A stretch of DNA of 5,121 nt from an uncultured Collinsella sp. (GTDB lineage: Bacteria; Actinomycetota; Coriobacteriia; Coriobacteriales; Coriobacteriaceae), in the NCBI GenBank assembly GCA_902482185.1, contig CABSZR010000120.1, forward strand, positions 1 to 5,121, given 5' to 3'. The position numbers were made by a program, and so were the translations under genes. Shown here piece after piece: positions 1 to 5,121 of this stretch (position 1 is the first letter of the stretch; each line of letters begins with the position of its first letter). Under the pieces are notes generated by a model, which was given only the letters and a program-made list of their open reading frames with translations, was not told the DNA's origin and did no database searches.

Positions 1-175
1 TCTGGACACTATGAACTTTATTAAGCCGCAGGTCTCGACCATCTGCGTCGGTATGGCCGCGTCTATGGCCGCCGTGCTGCTTTCAGCCGGCGCCAAGGGC
101 AAGCGCTTCTGCCTGCCGCACTCCAAGGTCATGATTCACCAGCCCTGCGGCTTAATAAAGTTCATAGTGTCCAGA
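1..175. repeat. Perfect 32-bp inverted repeat flanking an inverted clpP segment
   Basis: Bases 1-32 are the exact reverse complement of 144-175; the 111 bp between (33-143) are the part of clpP that should follow base 144 on the minus strand. Both arms encode [10 protein letters not shown], so this is one stretch of clpP present twice in opposite orientation, not an independent repeat family. The left arm reaches the window edge, so the repeat may be longer. Inverting 33-143 between the arms would restore clpP only as far as MIHQP and would then run into CGLIKF, so this is not a clean ON/OFF invertible switch. Confidence 0.9.
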
Positions 176-193
176 ATCGCCAGACCGGAGTAG
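2..193 (+). CDS. clpP: Inverted internal fragment of ATP-dependent Clp protease proteolytic subunit ClpP
   Basis: The frame is already open at base 2 and reads [10 protein letters not shown], then [17 protein letters not shown] and on to SKVMIHQP, ending at base 145. This is the central part of ClpP, a self-compartmentalised serine peptidase that degrades proteins unfolded by ClpX or ClpC. It holds the nucleophilic Ser (GMAASMA, codon 62-64) and the catalytic His (MIHQP, codon 137-139). After HQP, where ClpP should continue into a Gly-rich loop (SGG or LGG), the frame reads [15 protein letters not shown] to a TAG at 191-193, which is antisense clpP and not real protein. The piece continues exactly where the minus-strand clpP fragment at 145-423 leaves off, so it is the displaced next segment of that gene in the wrong orientation. 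No start, N-terminus or catalytic Asp is in view. It is probably not an independent gene. Confidence 0.85.
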   Translation: MDTMNFIKPQVSTICVGMAASMAAVLLSAGAKGKRFCLPHSKVMIHQPCGLIKFIVSRIARPE

Positions 194-423
194 ACCTCGC
201 CACCGGGCGAATTGATGTAGAGCGAGATATCCTTCTCGGCATCCTGGCTCTCAAGATGCAGCAGCTGGGCAACGACCAGGTTGGCGCTGACGGAGTTGAT
301 CTCCTCGCCCAAGAAGATGATGCGGTCGTTGAGCAGGCGCGAATAGATATCGTAGCTGCGCTCGCCGCGCGGCGTCTGCTCGATAACGTATGGCACGAGG
401 GCGGAATCGAACTTAGCGATCAT
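136..423 (-). CDS. clpP: ClpP N-terminal part (about 93 codons), interrupted by fold-back junction
   Basis: Codes for the first half of Clp[21 protein letters not shown] at the N-terminus, the [13 protein letters not shown] block, [11 protein letters not shown] (oxyanion region) and [10 protein letters not shown] at residues 84-93. After Q93 (base 145) the frame reads only Gly-Trp and stops at TGA 138-136, because the DNA beyond 143 is the next clpP segment reversed. Normal ClpP is about 195-210 aa, so this piece alone lacks the Ser, His and Asp of the triad and would be inactive. The start at ATG 423 is chosen because GGAG (433-430) lies 6 nt upstream. ATG 429 and ATG 435 are in frame and possible, as is TTG 453. 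The gene lies 163 bp downstream of tig on the same strand, and tig-clpP(-clpX) is a common bacterial order. Identification as ClpP is secure; the broken structure is probably an artefact. Confidence 0.9.
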   Translation of the reverse strand: MIAKFDSALVPYVIEQTPRGERSYDIYSRLLNDRIIFLGEEINSVSANLVVAQLLHLESQDAEKDISLYINSPGGEVYSGLAILDTMNFIKPQGW

Positions 424-586
424 ACGCATCTCCATTTCTCTCTTGCGGACCAAATTGGTTCTAGATAAACGTACGGTGCCCGCATGCTATGCATTGGCTG
501 GCACCGTACGAAGCAACCGGATAACCGGTGTATAACTTTACCCCATCACGGGCGCACGCATGCGCTCGCGGGCAAGGTGGCGAGAA
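424..586 (-). promoter_or_regulatory. tig-clpP spacer with strong stem-loop (470-510)
   Basis: CGTACGGTGCC (470-480) and GGCACCGTACG (500-510) form a perfect 11-bp stem with a 19-nt loop. Read on the minus strand, the stem is followed by TTTATCT, a weak U-rich tail. It could therefore be a leaky tig terminator, an attenuator or processing hairpin in the clpP leader, or a DNA operator. It lies 76 nt downstream of the tig stop and 46 nt upstream of the likely clpP start, leaving little room for a promoter after it, so some read-through from tig or a promoter inside the spacer is likely. Smaller dyads are ACCGG-ATAA-CCGGT (516-529), ACCAA-A-TTGGT (449-459) and a GCGCA/TGCGC stem (552-565). I see no convincing -35/-10 pair. 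The spacer is non-coding. Confidence 0.5.
430..433 (-). promoter_or_regulatory. Likely clpP ribosome binding site (GGAG)
   Basis: GGAG at 433-430 on the minus strand sits 6 nt before ATG 423 and favours that start over ATG 429 and ATG 435. ATG 429 cannot use this site because it directly abuts it, but it could use the weaker AAGAGAG upstream. Confidence 0.45.
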
Positions 587-1885
587 TTACTCGGCGTCCT
601 TGGCGGTCTCGTCGACCTCGGTCACCTTAGCGTTCTCAACCAGGTGATCGACAGCCTTGGAGCGACGGATGGACTCGCGGACGGCAGGCATGCGGCCATC
701 GGCGATGAACTCGGCCTTGGAAGCCTCGACGTCCTTGACGCCAGCCTTCTCGAACTCGGCGTTGATGTCGTCCTCGGTGACCTCAATCTTGAGCTCGCGG
801 GCGAGGGCGTCGAGAGCCAGGGACTCACGGGCAACGTCGTTGGCCTGCTTGTGCAGGTCGCCGATGAACTGCTCCATGGTCAGGCCGGAAGCGGGCAGCC
901 AGGTGTCCAGGGTCATGCCGCGGGCAGCGAGGTTGGACAGGAAGTTCTGGCCAAGCTCCTCAAAGACGGACTGCTCGTAGTCGGCATCCATCTCGTCGAG
1001 CTGCAGGCGCTCGGCGAGAGCGGAGACGCAACGGTTCTCCTTCTCGGCCGGGAGGCGGGAAGCCTTGTCCTGCTCGATCTCGATCTTGATGGCGTCGCGC
1101 ATGGCGTCGATGCTGTCGAAGCCAAAGTCGGACTTGACGAGCTCGTCGGTGAGCTCGGGGGTGTTGCGGACCTTGATGCCCTTGACGGTGACCTCGACGG
1201 TGTGGGTCTCGGCCTCCTCGCCCTCCTCGACCTCGTCGGTCCAGGTGACGGTCTTAACGTCGTCAACGTTAGCGCCGATCAGAGCCTCGTTGAACTCCTT
1301 GGGGTTGCTGTCGCTACCGGCGATGAGCATGCGGCCCTCGGCGGCAAAGTTGTCGGCGTTCTCGACGGCCTTGAGGTCGACGGTGACGTAGTCCTCGGCC
1401 TCGACGGCGCGACCCTCGACGTCCTCGAAGGTGGCACGGTAGTTGAGGAGCATCTCGACCTGGTTGTTGATCTCGGACTCGGTGACCTCCGCGGGGGGCA
1501 TCTCGATCTCGACGGCGTCGAAGGAGGAGAGCTCAGCGGCGGGACGCAGGGAGAACTCGACGGTGTAGGTGTAGTCCTCGTGATCCTTGGCGAGGTCGAG
1601 CTCCTTGTAGTCACCATTCTTGGTGGGGACGATGTCCAGCTCGTTGAGGACGGCGGGCTCGTTGGCGGCGATCAGGTCGTTGGTGGCCTGAGCGAGGGTA
1701 GCCTCGGCGCCAAGAGCAGAGTCGATGACCGGACGGGGAGCCTTGCCGGCGCGGAAGCCCGGGAAGCGGTACTTCTTGGCGGTGTCCTTGTAGGCCTTCT
1801 TGATCGCGGCGTCGACGTCGGCGGCCGGGATGGTGACCGTAGCGGTGAGCTTGGCGTCCTTGACGTCAGAAGCGGTGATGTTCAA
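587..1885 (-). CDS. tig: Trigger factor, ribosome-associated chaperone / peptidyl-prolyl isomerase
   Basis: Complete 432-aa protein, the usual trigger factor length. Trigger factor docks beside the ribosomal exit tunnel and shelters nascent chains in the cytoplasm. Three domains are visible. The ribosome-binding domain is residues 1 to about 115, with the signature GFRAGKAP at 43-50, the same numbering as the GFRKGKVP loop of E. coli. An FKBP-like PPIase insert covers about 155-245 (DYVTVDLKAVEN through VKGIKV). A helical C-terminal substrate-binding domain runs from about 250 to the end (ELTDELVKSDFGFDS onward) and finishes in a charged tail. I chose TTG 1885 because a perfect AGGAGG lies 6 nt upstream and the signature then numbers as in E. 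coli. GTG 1888 has 3-nt spacing; ATG 1900 would put the Shine-Dalgarno inside the gene and has no good site of its own. The gene lies between tRNA-Leu and clpP, all on one strand. Confidence 0.95.
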   Translation of the reverse strand: MNITASDVKDAKLTATVTIPAADVDAAIKKAYKDTAKKYRFPGFRAGKAPRPVIDSALGAEATLAQATNDLIAANEPAVLNELDIVPTKNGDYKELDLAKDHEDYTYTVEFSLRPAAELSSFDAVEIEMPPAEVTESEINNQVEMLLNYRATFEDVEGRAVEAEDYVTVDLKAVENADNFAAEGRMLIAGSDSNPKEFNEALIGANVDDVKTVTWTDEVEEGEEAETHTVEVTVKGIKVRNTPELTDELVKSDFGFDSIDAMRDAIKIEIEQDKASRLPAEKENRCVSALAERLQLDEMDADYEQSVFEELGQNFLSNLAARGMTLDTWLPASGLTMEQFIGDLHKQANDVARESLALDALARELKIEVTEDDINAEFEKAGVKDVEASKAEFIADGRMPAVRESIRRSKAVDHLVENAKVTEVDETAKDAE

Positions 1886-1891
1886 CACGTT

Positions 1892-1897
1892 CCTCCT
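1892..1897 (-). promoter_or_regulatory. Consensus Shine-Dalgarno AGGAGG deciding the tig start
   Basis: AGGAGG at 1897-1892 on the minus strand is followed by AAC, GTG and TTG. The distance is 6 nt to TTG 1885 and 3 nt to GTG 1888, which favours TTG. The ATG just upstream (1900-1898) directly abuts the site and is probably not used. Confidence 0.75.
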
Positions 1898-1909
1898 CAT
1901 ACTGCCCAG

Positions 1910-1939
1910 CTTATCTGAGGTGCTGGTACCTTTATGCAA
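1910..1939 (-). promoter_or_regulatory. Weak candidate promoter for tig
   Basis: On the minus strand TTGCAT (1939-1934, 3/6 to TTGACA) is followed after 18 nt by GATAAG (1915-1910, 4/6 to TATAAT). Transcription would start close to 1903, giving a leader of about 20 nt with AGGAGG just inside it. The matches are weak, and co-transcription from the tRNA promoter is equally possible because no terminator is seen between the tRNA and tig. Confidence 0.25.
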
Positions 1940-1976
1940 CAAAGTGTCGCGAGGGCATAAGCCGACGCAGGTGCGA

Positions 1977-2060
1977 TGGTGCGGGCGAAAGGACTCGAAC
2001 CTTCACGGGAATCCCACCAGAACCTAAATCTGGCGCGTCTACCAATTCCGCCACGCCCGC
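1977..2060 (-). tRNA. trnL: tRNA-Leu, anticodon UAG, with encoded CCA
   Basis: Read on the minus strand, the acceptor GCGGGCG (2060-2054) pairs with CGCCCGC (1987-1981). It is followed by discriminator A (1980) and a genome-encoded CCA (1979-1977). The anticodon stem CCAGA/TCTGG closes the loop TTTAGGT, placing the anticodon TAG at 2026-2024, which reads CUA and, by wobble, other CUN leucine codons. The D-arm contains AATTGGTAGA. A class II long variable arm (GGGATTCCC) is present, as expected for Leu. The T-loop is TTCGAGT on a GAAGG/CCTTT stem. The tRNA lies 91 bp upstream of the tig start on the same strand. Confidence 0.97.
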
Positions 2061-2079
2061 ATGAGCGCACAGACTAGGA

Positions 2080-2088
2080 ATGATAGCA
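2080..2088 (-). promoter_or_regulatory. Candidate extended -10 promoter for tRNA-Leu
   Basis: TGCTATCAT on the minus strand (2088-2080) is an extended -10 (TGn followed by TATCAT, 5/6 to TATAAT), 19 bp upstream of the mature tRNA 5' end. That leaves room for a start near 2073 and a short 5' leader. No good -35 is seen at 17-18 bp, which an extended -10 can tolerate. The only other non-coding stretch in 2061-2146 shows nothing further. Confidence 0.4.
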
Positions 2089-2146
2089 GATACGAACGAC
2101 AAGCGCACGCACACGTTTTACAGGCTCACGACCTCACCACGAGTGC

Positions 2147-2171
2147 AAAAGGCGGGGCGAGTTGCCCCGCC
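2147..2171 (-). terminator. Rho-independent terminator of the molybdenum hydroxylase operon
   Basis: On the minus strand GGCGGGGC (2171-2164), a 5-nt loop AACTC, and GCCCCGCC (2158-2151) form a perfect 8-bp GC stem followed by TTTT (2150-2147). It begins 29 nt after the hydroxylase TAG and ends 86 bp before the tRNA, so it separates the catabolic operon from the tRNA-tig block. Confidence 0.9.
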
Positions 2172-2200
2172 CCGCCAATTACGACTTGTTCGCTGACCCG

Positions 2201-5032
2201 CTACTCCCCCAGCAGGGCTTTCTCGGGCGTGATCGGCAGCGAGCGTACCTGATGTCCGGTGGCGTGTGCCACGGCCGAGGCCACGGCGGCGAGCGGCGTG
2301 TTGATGACGACCTCACCGATCGACTTGGCGCCAAACGGACCCGTCGGCTCGTAGCTCGGCTCAAAGGCCACGCGAATGCTGCCGATATCCAGGCGCGTGG
2401 GCAACTTGTAGCTCATAAAGTTGCCGGTGCGCAGGCGGCCGCGGTCGTCGTGCTCGACGATCTCGTAGAGCGCGTGACCGATTCCCTGGGCAATGCCGCC
2501 CTCGGCTTGGACGCGCGCGAGCGCCTCGTTAATCACGGTACCGCAGTCGACGGCCGCCGCGTAGTCCACCACGGTCACCTTGCCGGTGGCCTTGTCGACC
2601 TCGACCTCGGCAATGCCGGCCATAAACGGCGGAGGCGAAACGGGCAGGCAGGCAGAGGCATGCGAGGTGAGCGCGTCGCCGCCCGCGATGTTCTTGACGC
2701 ACAGGTTGGCAAAGTCGCGCAGCGTAAGGTAGCGACCGCGCTCGCGAGCGGCACGCTCGTCGGACAGGCGCACGTACTGGCCGTCGAAGACCACGTCGGC
2801 GGCGTCCACGTCCCACATCTGGGCTGCCTTGGCGCAAATCTTCTCACGCAGCTCGTTCGCGGCGTTCTTGGCGGCAAGGCCCGTCACATACGTACCCGAG
2901 CTCGCGTACGAGCCGGCGTCGAACGGCGACACATCGGTGTCCACGCCGCGCACCACGATGAGCGAGCTCTCCACACCCAGCTCCTCGGCGGCAATCTGCG
3001 CCAGGATGGTGTCGACGCCCATGCCGTTATCAGTAGCGCCGGTGCCGATGGTAATGAAGCCGTCCTCTTCCAGGCGCATGTCGATGCCGGCGATGTCCAC
3101 GTTGGAGATGCCCGAGCCCTGCATGGTGAGCGCGCAGCCCAGTGCGCGCACGCGGTCGCCCAGGTCCACAGCCAGCGGCTTGTCGCGCCAACCGATCATG
3201 TCCATCGCACGCAGCAGGCAGCGGTCGAGCGCGCAGGCGTTGAGCTTCTCGTTGTAGTACTGCGGCATGATCTCGCCCTCGCGCACAATGTTCTTAAGGC
3301 GCAGGTCGGCGGGGTCCATGTGCAGCATGTCGGCGAGCTCGTTGACGGCACTCTCCACGGCAAACTGGCCCTGGGTTGCACCGTAGCCACGATACGCGCC
3401 GCCGCGGTTGGTATTGGTGTAGACGGCGTCCCACCTAAAGCGGCTCGCCTTCACATGGTTGTAGATGGGCAGGCTCTTGTGGCCCGACAGGCCGATCGTC
3501 GTGGTAGCGTGCTCGCCGTACGCGCCGGCGTTGGACAGCGTATGCAGATCGATAGCCGTGATGGTGCCGTCGTTCATGGCGCCCAGCTTAACAGTCATCT
3601 GCATCTGGTGGCGCGAGTTGCCCGCGGTGATGGTCTCCTCGCGGGTGTAGCAGCAGTAGCTCGGACGACCGGTCTGCTGAGTGACAAACGCCACGAAGAT
3701 CTCACAGCAGCCCGTCTGCTTGGAGCCAAAGCCTCCACCAATGCGCGGCTTAATGACCTGCACCTGCGACTGCGGAATGTCGAGCGACTGCGCGACCATG
3801 CGGCGCACGTGGAAGGGCACCTGCGTCGAGGTAGTCACCGAGATGCGGCCGAAGGCGTCGGTCGTCGCGAAGGCGCGGAAGGTCTCCATGGGCGCGGTCT
3901 GCGTGGCCTGGCTGGTGTAGGTGCGCTCAAAGACGATGTCGCTCTGGGCGAAGGCCTCGTCCAGGTCGCCAAAGTCGCTCGTGCCGCTGCATACCAAGTT
4001 GCGCGGGACGTCGCCACCCTGCGGGAACATAAAGGTCACGTCGCCCTCGGGGTGGACCACGATATCGTTATCGAGTGCCTTGGTAAAGTCGAGCAGCGGC
4101 TCGAGCACCTCATAGTCGACCTTAATGAGTTTGAGCGCCTTATCGGCAGCCTCCTCAGTCTCGGCGGCGACGATCGCCACCTCCTCGTTTTGGTAACGGA
4201 CGAGGTTCTCGAGAATCAGGCGGTCGTAGGGACTCGGCTGCGGATAGCTCTGGCCGGCGATGGTAAAGCGGCGCTTGGGCACGTCCTCGTAGGTGTAGAC
4301 GCCCACGACGCCGGGCACCTTCAGGGCGCGCGACGTATCGATGGAGCGGATCTTGGCACGCGCATACGGGCTGCGCTTGAGCTTAACGATGAGCGCGCCG
4401 GCGGGCACCATGTCGCCCGTGTAGACGGGACGACCCTCGAGCAGAGCCTTCGAATCCTTCTTGGGCTGCTTGTGAGTGATCTGCTTGTACGCGACACCAT
4501 CGGAGCTGGTGTTATTGACCGGCAGCTCGGGCATCTCGAAGCCCACCTGCACGCCGGACTCGTTGAGGAAGCGCACGATGGCGCGCAGCTGGCTCTCGTA
4601 GCCGCTGCAACGGCAGAGATTGCCGGCAAGCTGGCGCGAGAGCTCCTCGCGCGTGGCGACGAGGCTCGGGTCCTCCTTGGCGGCGCGGGCAAGCGCCAAC
4701 ACGTTCATGATGAGGCCGGGGGCGCAAAAACCGCACTGCTCGGCGCCTTCGGCAGCCATCGCGCGGGCCAGTGCCTCGGACTCGGCCTTGAGGCCCTCGA
4801 GCGTGGTGATGGTGTGGCCCTCGACGCGAGCGGCGGGAACCGAGCAGCTCAGCACCGGATCGCCATCGAGCCACACCGTGCACAGGCCGCAGTTGGTGGT
4901 CTCGCAGGCGCAGCGCACCGACGCGCAGCCCTGCTCGCGCAGCAGCGCAAAGAGCATGGTGTCGGGGGCAATCTGAACCTTGACCTTGCGGCCGTTGAGC
5001 GTAAAGGAGAGATCGATGAGTTTGGCAGCCAT
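2201..5032 (-). CDS. xdhD: XdhD-like molybdenum hydroxylase: fused [2Fe-2S] and molybdopterin catalytic subunit
   Basis: Complete 943-aa cytoplasmic enzyme of the xanthine dehydrogenase family, which hydroxylates N-heterocycles with water at a Mo centre and passes electrons through two [2Fe-2S] clusters to FAD. The plant-type ferredoxin domain is residues 1 to about 75, with C43, C48, C51 and C63. The second cluster domain (about 80-155) has QCGFC (C100, C103) and NLCRC (C140, C142). A short linker leads to the a/b hammerhead domain (about 195-310, GRPVYTGD). Mo domains follow with STQ404, GGGFGSKQ (432-439), AYRGYG (546-551) and GAKSIGE ending in the catalytic Glu E907. There is no FAD domain, so a separate FAD subunit is expected. 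Length and fusion match E. coli XdhD (about 956 aa). ATG 5032 has GAGG 7 nt upstream and overlaps the preceding stop by one base (TAATG), implying coupled translation. Family and architecture are sure; the substrate (purine or another N-heterocycle) and any selenium dependence are not. Confidence 0.92.
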   Translation of the reverse strand: MAAKLIDLSFTLNGRKVKVQIAPDTMLFALLREQGCASVRCACETTNCGLCTVWLDGDPVLSCSVPAARVEGHTITTLEGLKAESEALARAMAAEGAEQCGFCAPGLIMNVLALARAAKEDPSLVATREELSRQLAGNLCRCSGYESQLRAIVRFLNESGVQVGFEMPELPVNNTSSDGVAYKQITHKQPKKDSKALLEGRPVYTGDMVPAGALIVKLKRSPYARAKIRSIDTSRALKVPGVVGVYTYEDVPKRRFTIAGQSYPQPSPYDRLILENLVRYQNEEVAIVAAETEEAADKALKLIKVDYEVLEPLLDFTKALDNDIVVHPEGDVTFMFPQGGDVPRNLVCSGTSDFGDLDEAFAQSDIVFERTYTSQATQTAPMETFRAFATTDAFGRISVTTSTQVPFHVRRMVAQSLDIPQSQVQVIKPRIGGGFGSKQTGCCEIFVAFVTQQTGRPSYCCYTREETITAGNSRHQMQMTVKLGAMNDGTITAIDLHTLSNAGAYGEHATTTIGLSGHKSLPIYNHVKASRFRWDAVYTNTNRGGAYRGYGATQGQFAVESAVNELADMLHMDPADLRLKNIVREGEIMPQYYNEKLNACALDRCLLRAMDMIGWRDKPLAVDLGDRVRALGCALTMQGSGISNVDIAGIDMRLEEDGFITIGTGATDNGMGVDTILAQIAAEELGVESSLIVVRGVDTDVSPFDAGSYASSGTYVTGLAAKNAANELREKICAKAAQMWDVDAADVVFDGQYVRLSDERAARERGRYLTLRDFANLCVKNIAGGDALTSHASACLPVSPPPFMAGIAEVEVDKATGKVTVVDYAAAVDCGTVINEALARVQAEGGIAQGIGHALYEIVEHDDRGRLRTGNFMSYKLPTRLDIGSIRVAFEPSYEPTGPFGAKSIGEVVINTPLAAVASAVAHATGHQVRSLPITPEKALLGE

Positions 5033-5121
5033 TAGCGCACCTCGCTAGAATCGACGCCGGGCACGCGGCGGCAGGAATACTCGTCCGTGGCAAACTTAGG
5101 CACTTGCACGCCCTCGAGCTC
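5032..5121 (-). CDS. C-terminal 29 codons of an upstream operon gene, unidentified
   Basis: Entering from the right edge, the frame reads ELEGVQVPKFATDEY, continues through SCRRVPGVDSSEVR, and stops at TAA 5034-5032, whose last base is the A of the hydroxylase ATG. The frame is supported by this TAATG overlap, by the GAGG at 5043-5040 inside it serving the next gene, and by the absence of stops. The protein cannot be identified from 29 residues. By context it could be the FAD-binding subunit, since E. coli places ygfM directly before xdhD and this hydroxylase needs such a partner. Another purine-catabolic enzyme of the ssnA/ygfK type is also possible. The functional guess is inference from position only. 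Confidence 0.7.
   Translation of the reverse strand, partial: ELEGVQVPKFATDEYSCRRVPGVDSSEVR
5040..5043 (-). promoter_or_regulatory. Ribosome binding site (GAGG) of the hydroxylase gene
   Basis: GAGG lies 7 nt before ATG 5032, inside the last codons of the upstream gene. Together with the TAATG stop/start overlap it supports this start and translational coupling. Confidence 0.6.

Noticed and set aside
36..138. A second, independent clpP paralogue on the plus strand (actinobacteria often carry two)
   Set aside because: The fragment continues the minus-strand piece residue for residue and shares 32 identical bases with it, which a paralogue would not be expected to do. It also lacks any end of its own.
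1..175. A phase-variable invertible switch controlling clpP
   Set aside because: Flipping 33-143 between the 32-bp arms still leaves CGLIKF after MIHQP instead of the ClpP continuation, so neither orientation gives an intact gene. No recombinase gene is in view.
560..1918. A 452-codon open frame on the plus strand over tig
   Set aside because: It is the antisense mirror of trigger factor: a low-complexity Leu/Gly/Val/Asp protein (runs of LGVDVVLGDL type) produced by GC-biased third positions and acidic codons on the real strand.
1916..1942. Upstream TTG 1942 as tig start (19 extra residues)
   Set aside because: There is no ribosome site, the extra residues do not belong to the trigger factor fold, and AGGAGG points to a start at 1885.
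1977..2200. The tRNA-Leu as an integration site for the hydroxylase operon
   Set aside because: The operon lies on the 5' side of the tRNA, whereas integrases normally use the 3' end. I found no repeat of the tRNA 3' end elsewhere in the window and no integrase.
2162..5035. A 957-codon open frame on the plus strand covering the whole hydroxylase gene
   Set aside because: It is antisense to a gene with clear Fe-S and Mo motifs, has no recognisable domain, and its Ala/Val/His/Arg/Gly-rich composition is what a high-GC3 gene gives on the opposite strand. No ribosome site supports it.

Overview
This 5.1 kb, GC-rich window looks like chromosome from an anaerobic gut actinobacterium of the class Coriobacteriia. 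The ClpP and trigger factor sequences most resemble Collinsella. That assignment rests on remembered protein similarity and on gene order, not on a search.

Layout, left to right (every intact gene is on the minus strand): (1) 1-423 holds the gene for the Clp protease subunit ClpP, but broken. Its first 93 codons run on the minus strand from about 423 to 145. The next stretch of the same protein, carrying the catalytic Ser and His, lies at 2-145 on the plus strand, facing the other way. The two pieces share a perfect 32-bp inverted repeat (1-32 and 144-175). This is a fold-back junction, most simply an assembly or amplification chimera, less likely a real rearrangement. (2) 424-586 is a spacer with a strong 11-bp stem-loop. 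(3) 587-1885 is trigger factor (tig), complete, probably starting at TTG behind a perfect AGGAGG. (4) 1977-2060 is tRNA-Leu(UAG) with an encoded CCA. (5) 2147-2171 is a clear intrinsic terminator. (6) 2201-5032 is a complete 943-aa molybdenum hydroxylase in which a two-cluster [2Fe-2S] domain is fused to the molybdopterin catalytic domain (XdhD-like). (7) 5032-5121 is the last 29 codons of an upstream gene that overlaps the hydroxylase start by one base.

Functionally there are two blocks. tRNA-Leu, tig and clpP form a housekeeping translation and protein-quality block: trigger factor meets nascent chains at the ribosome, and ClpP is the proteolytic core of Clp proteases. The hydroxylase is the last gene of a separate operon, closed by the terminator before the tRNA. 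Its family acts in anaerobic purine or N-heterocycle catabolism, with electrons normally passed to a separate FAD subunit that this protein lacks. The Mo-centre catalytic residues are kept, but several positions that bind purine in classical xanthine dehydrogenase are changed, so the substrate is open. No CRISPR array, transposase or phage gene is visible.
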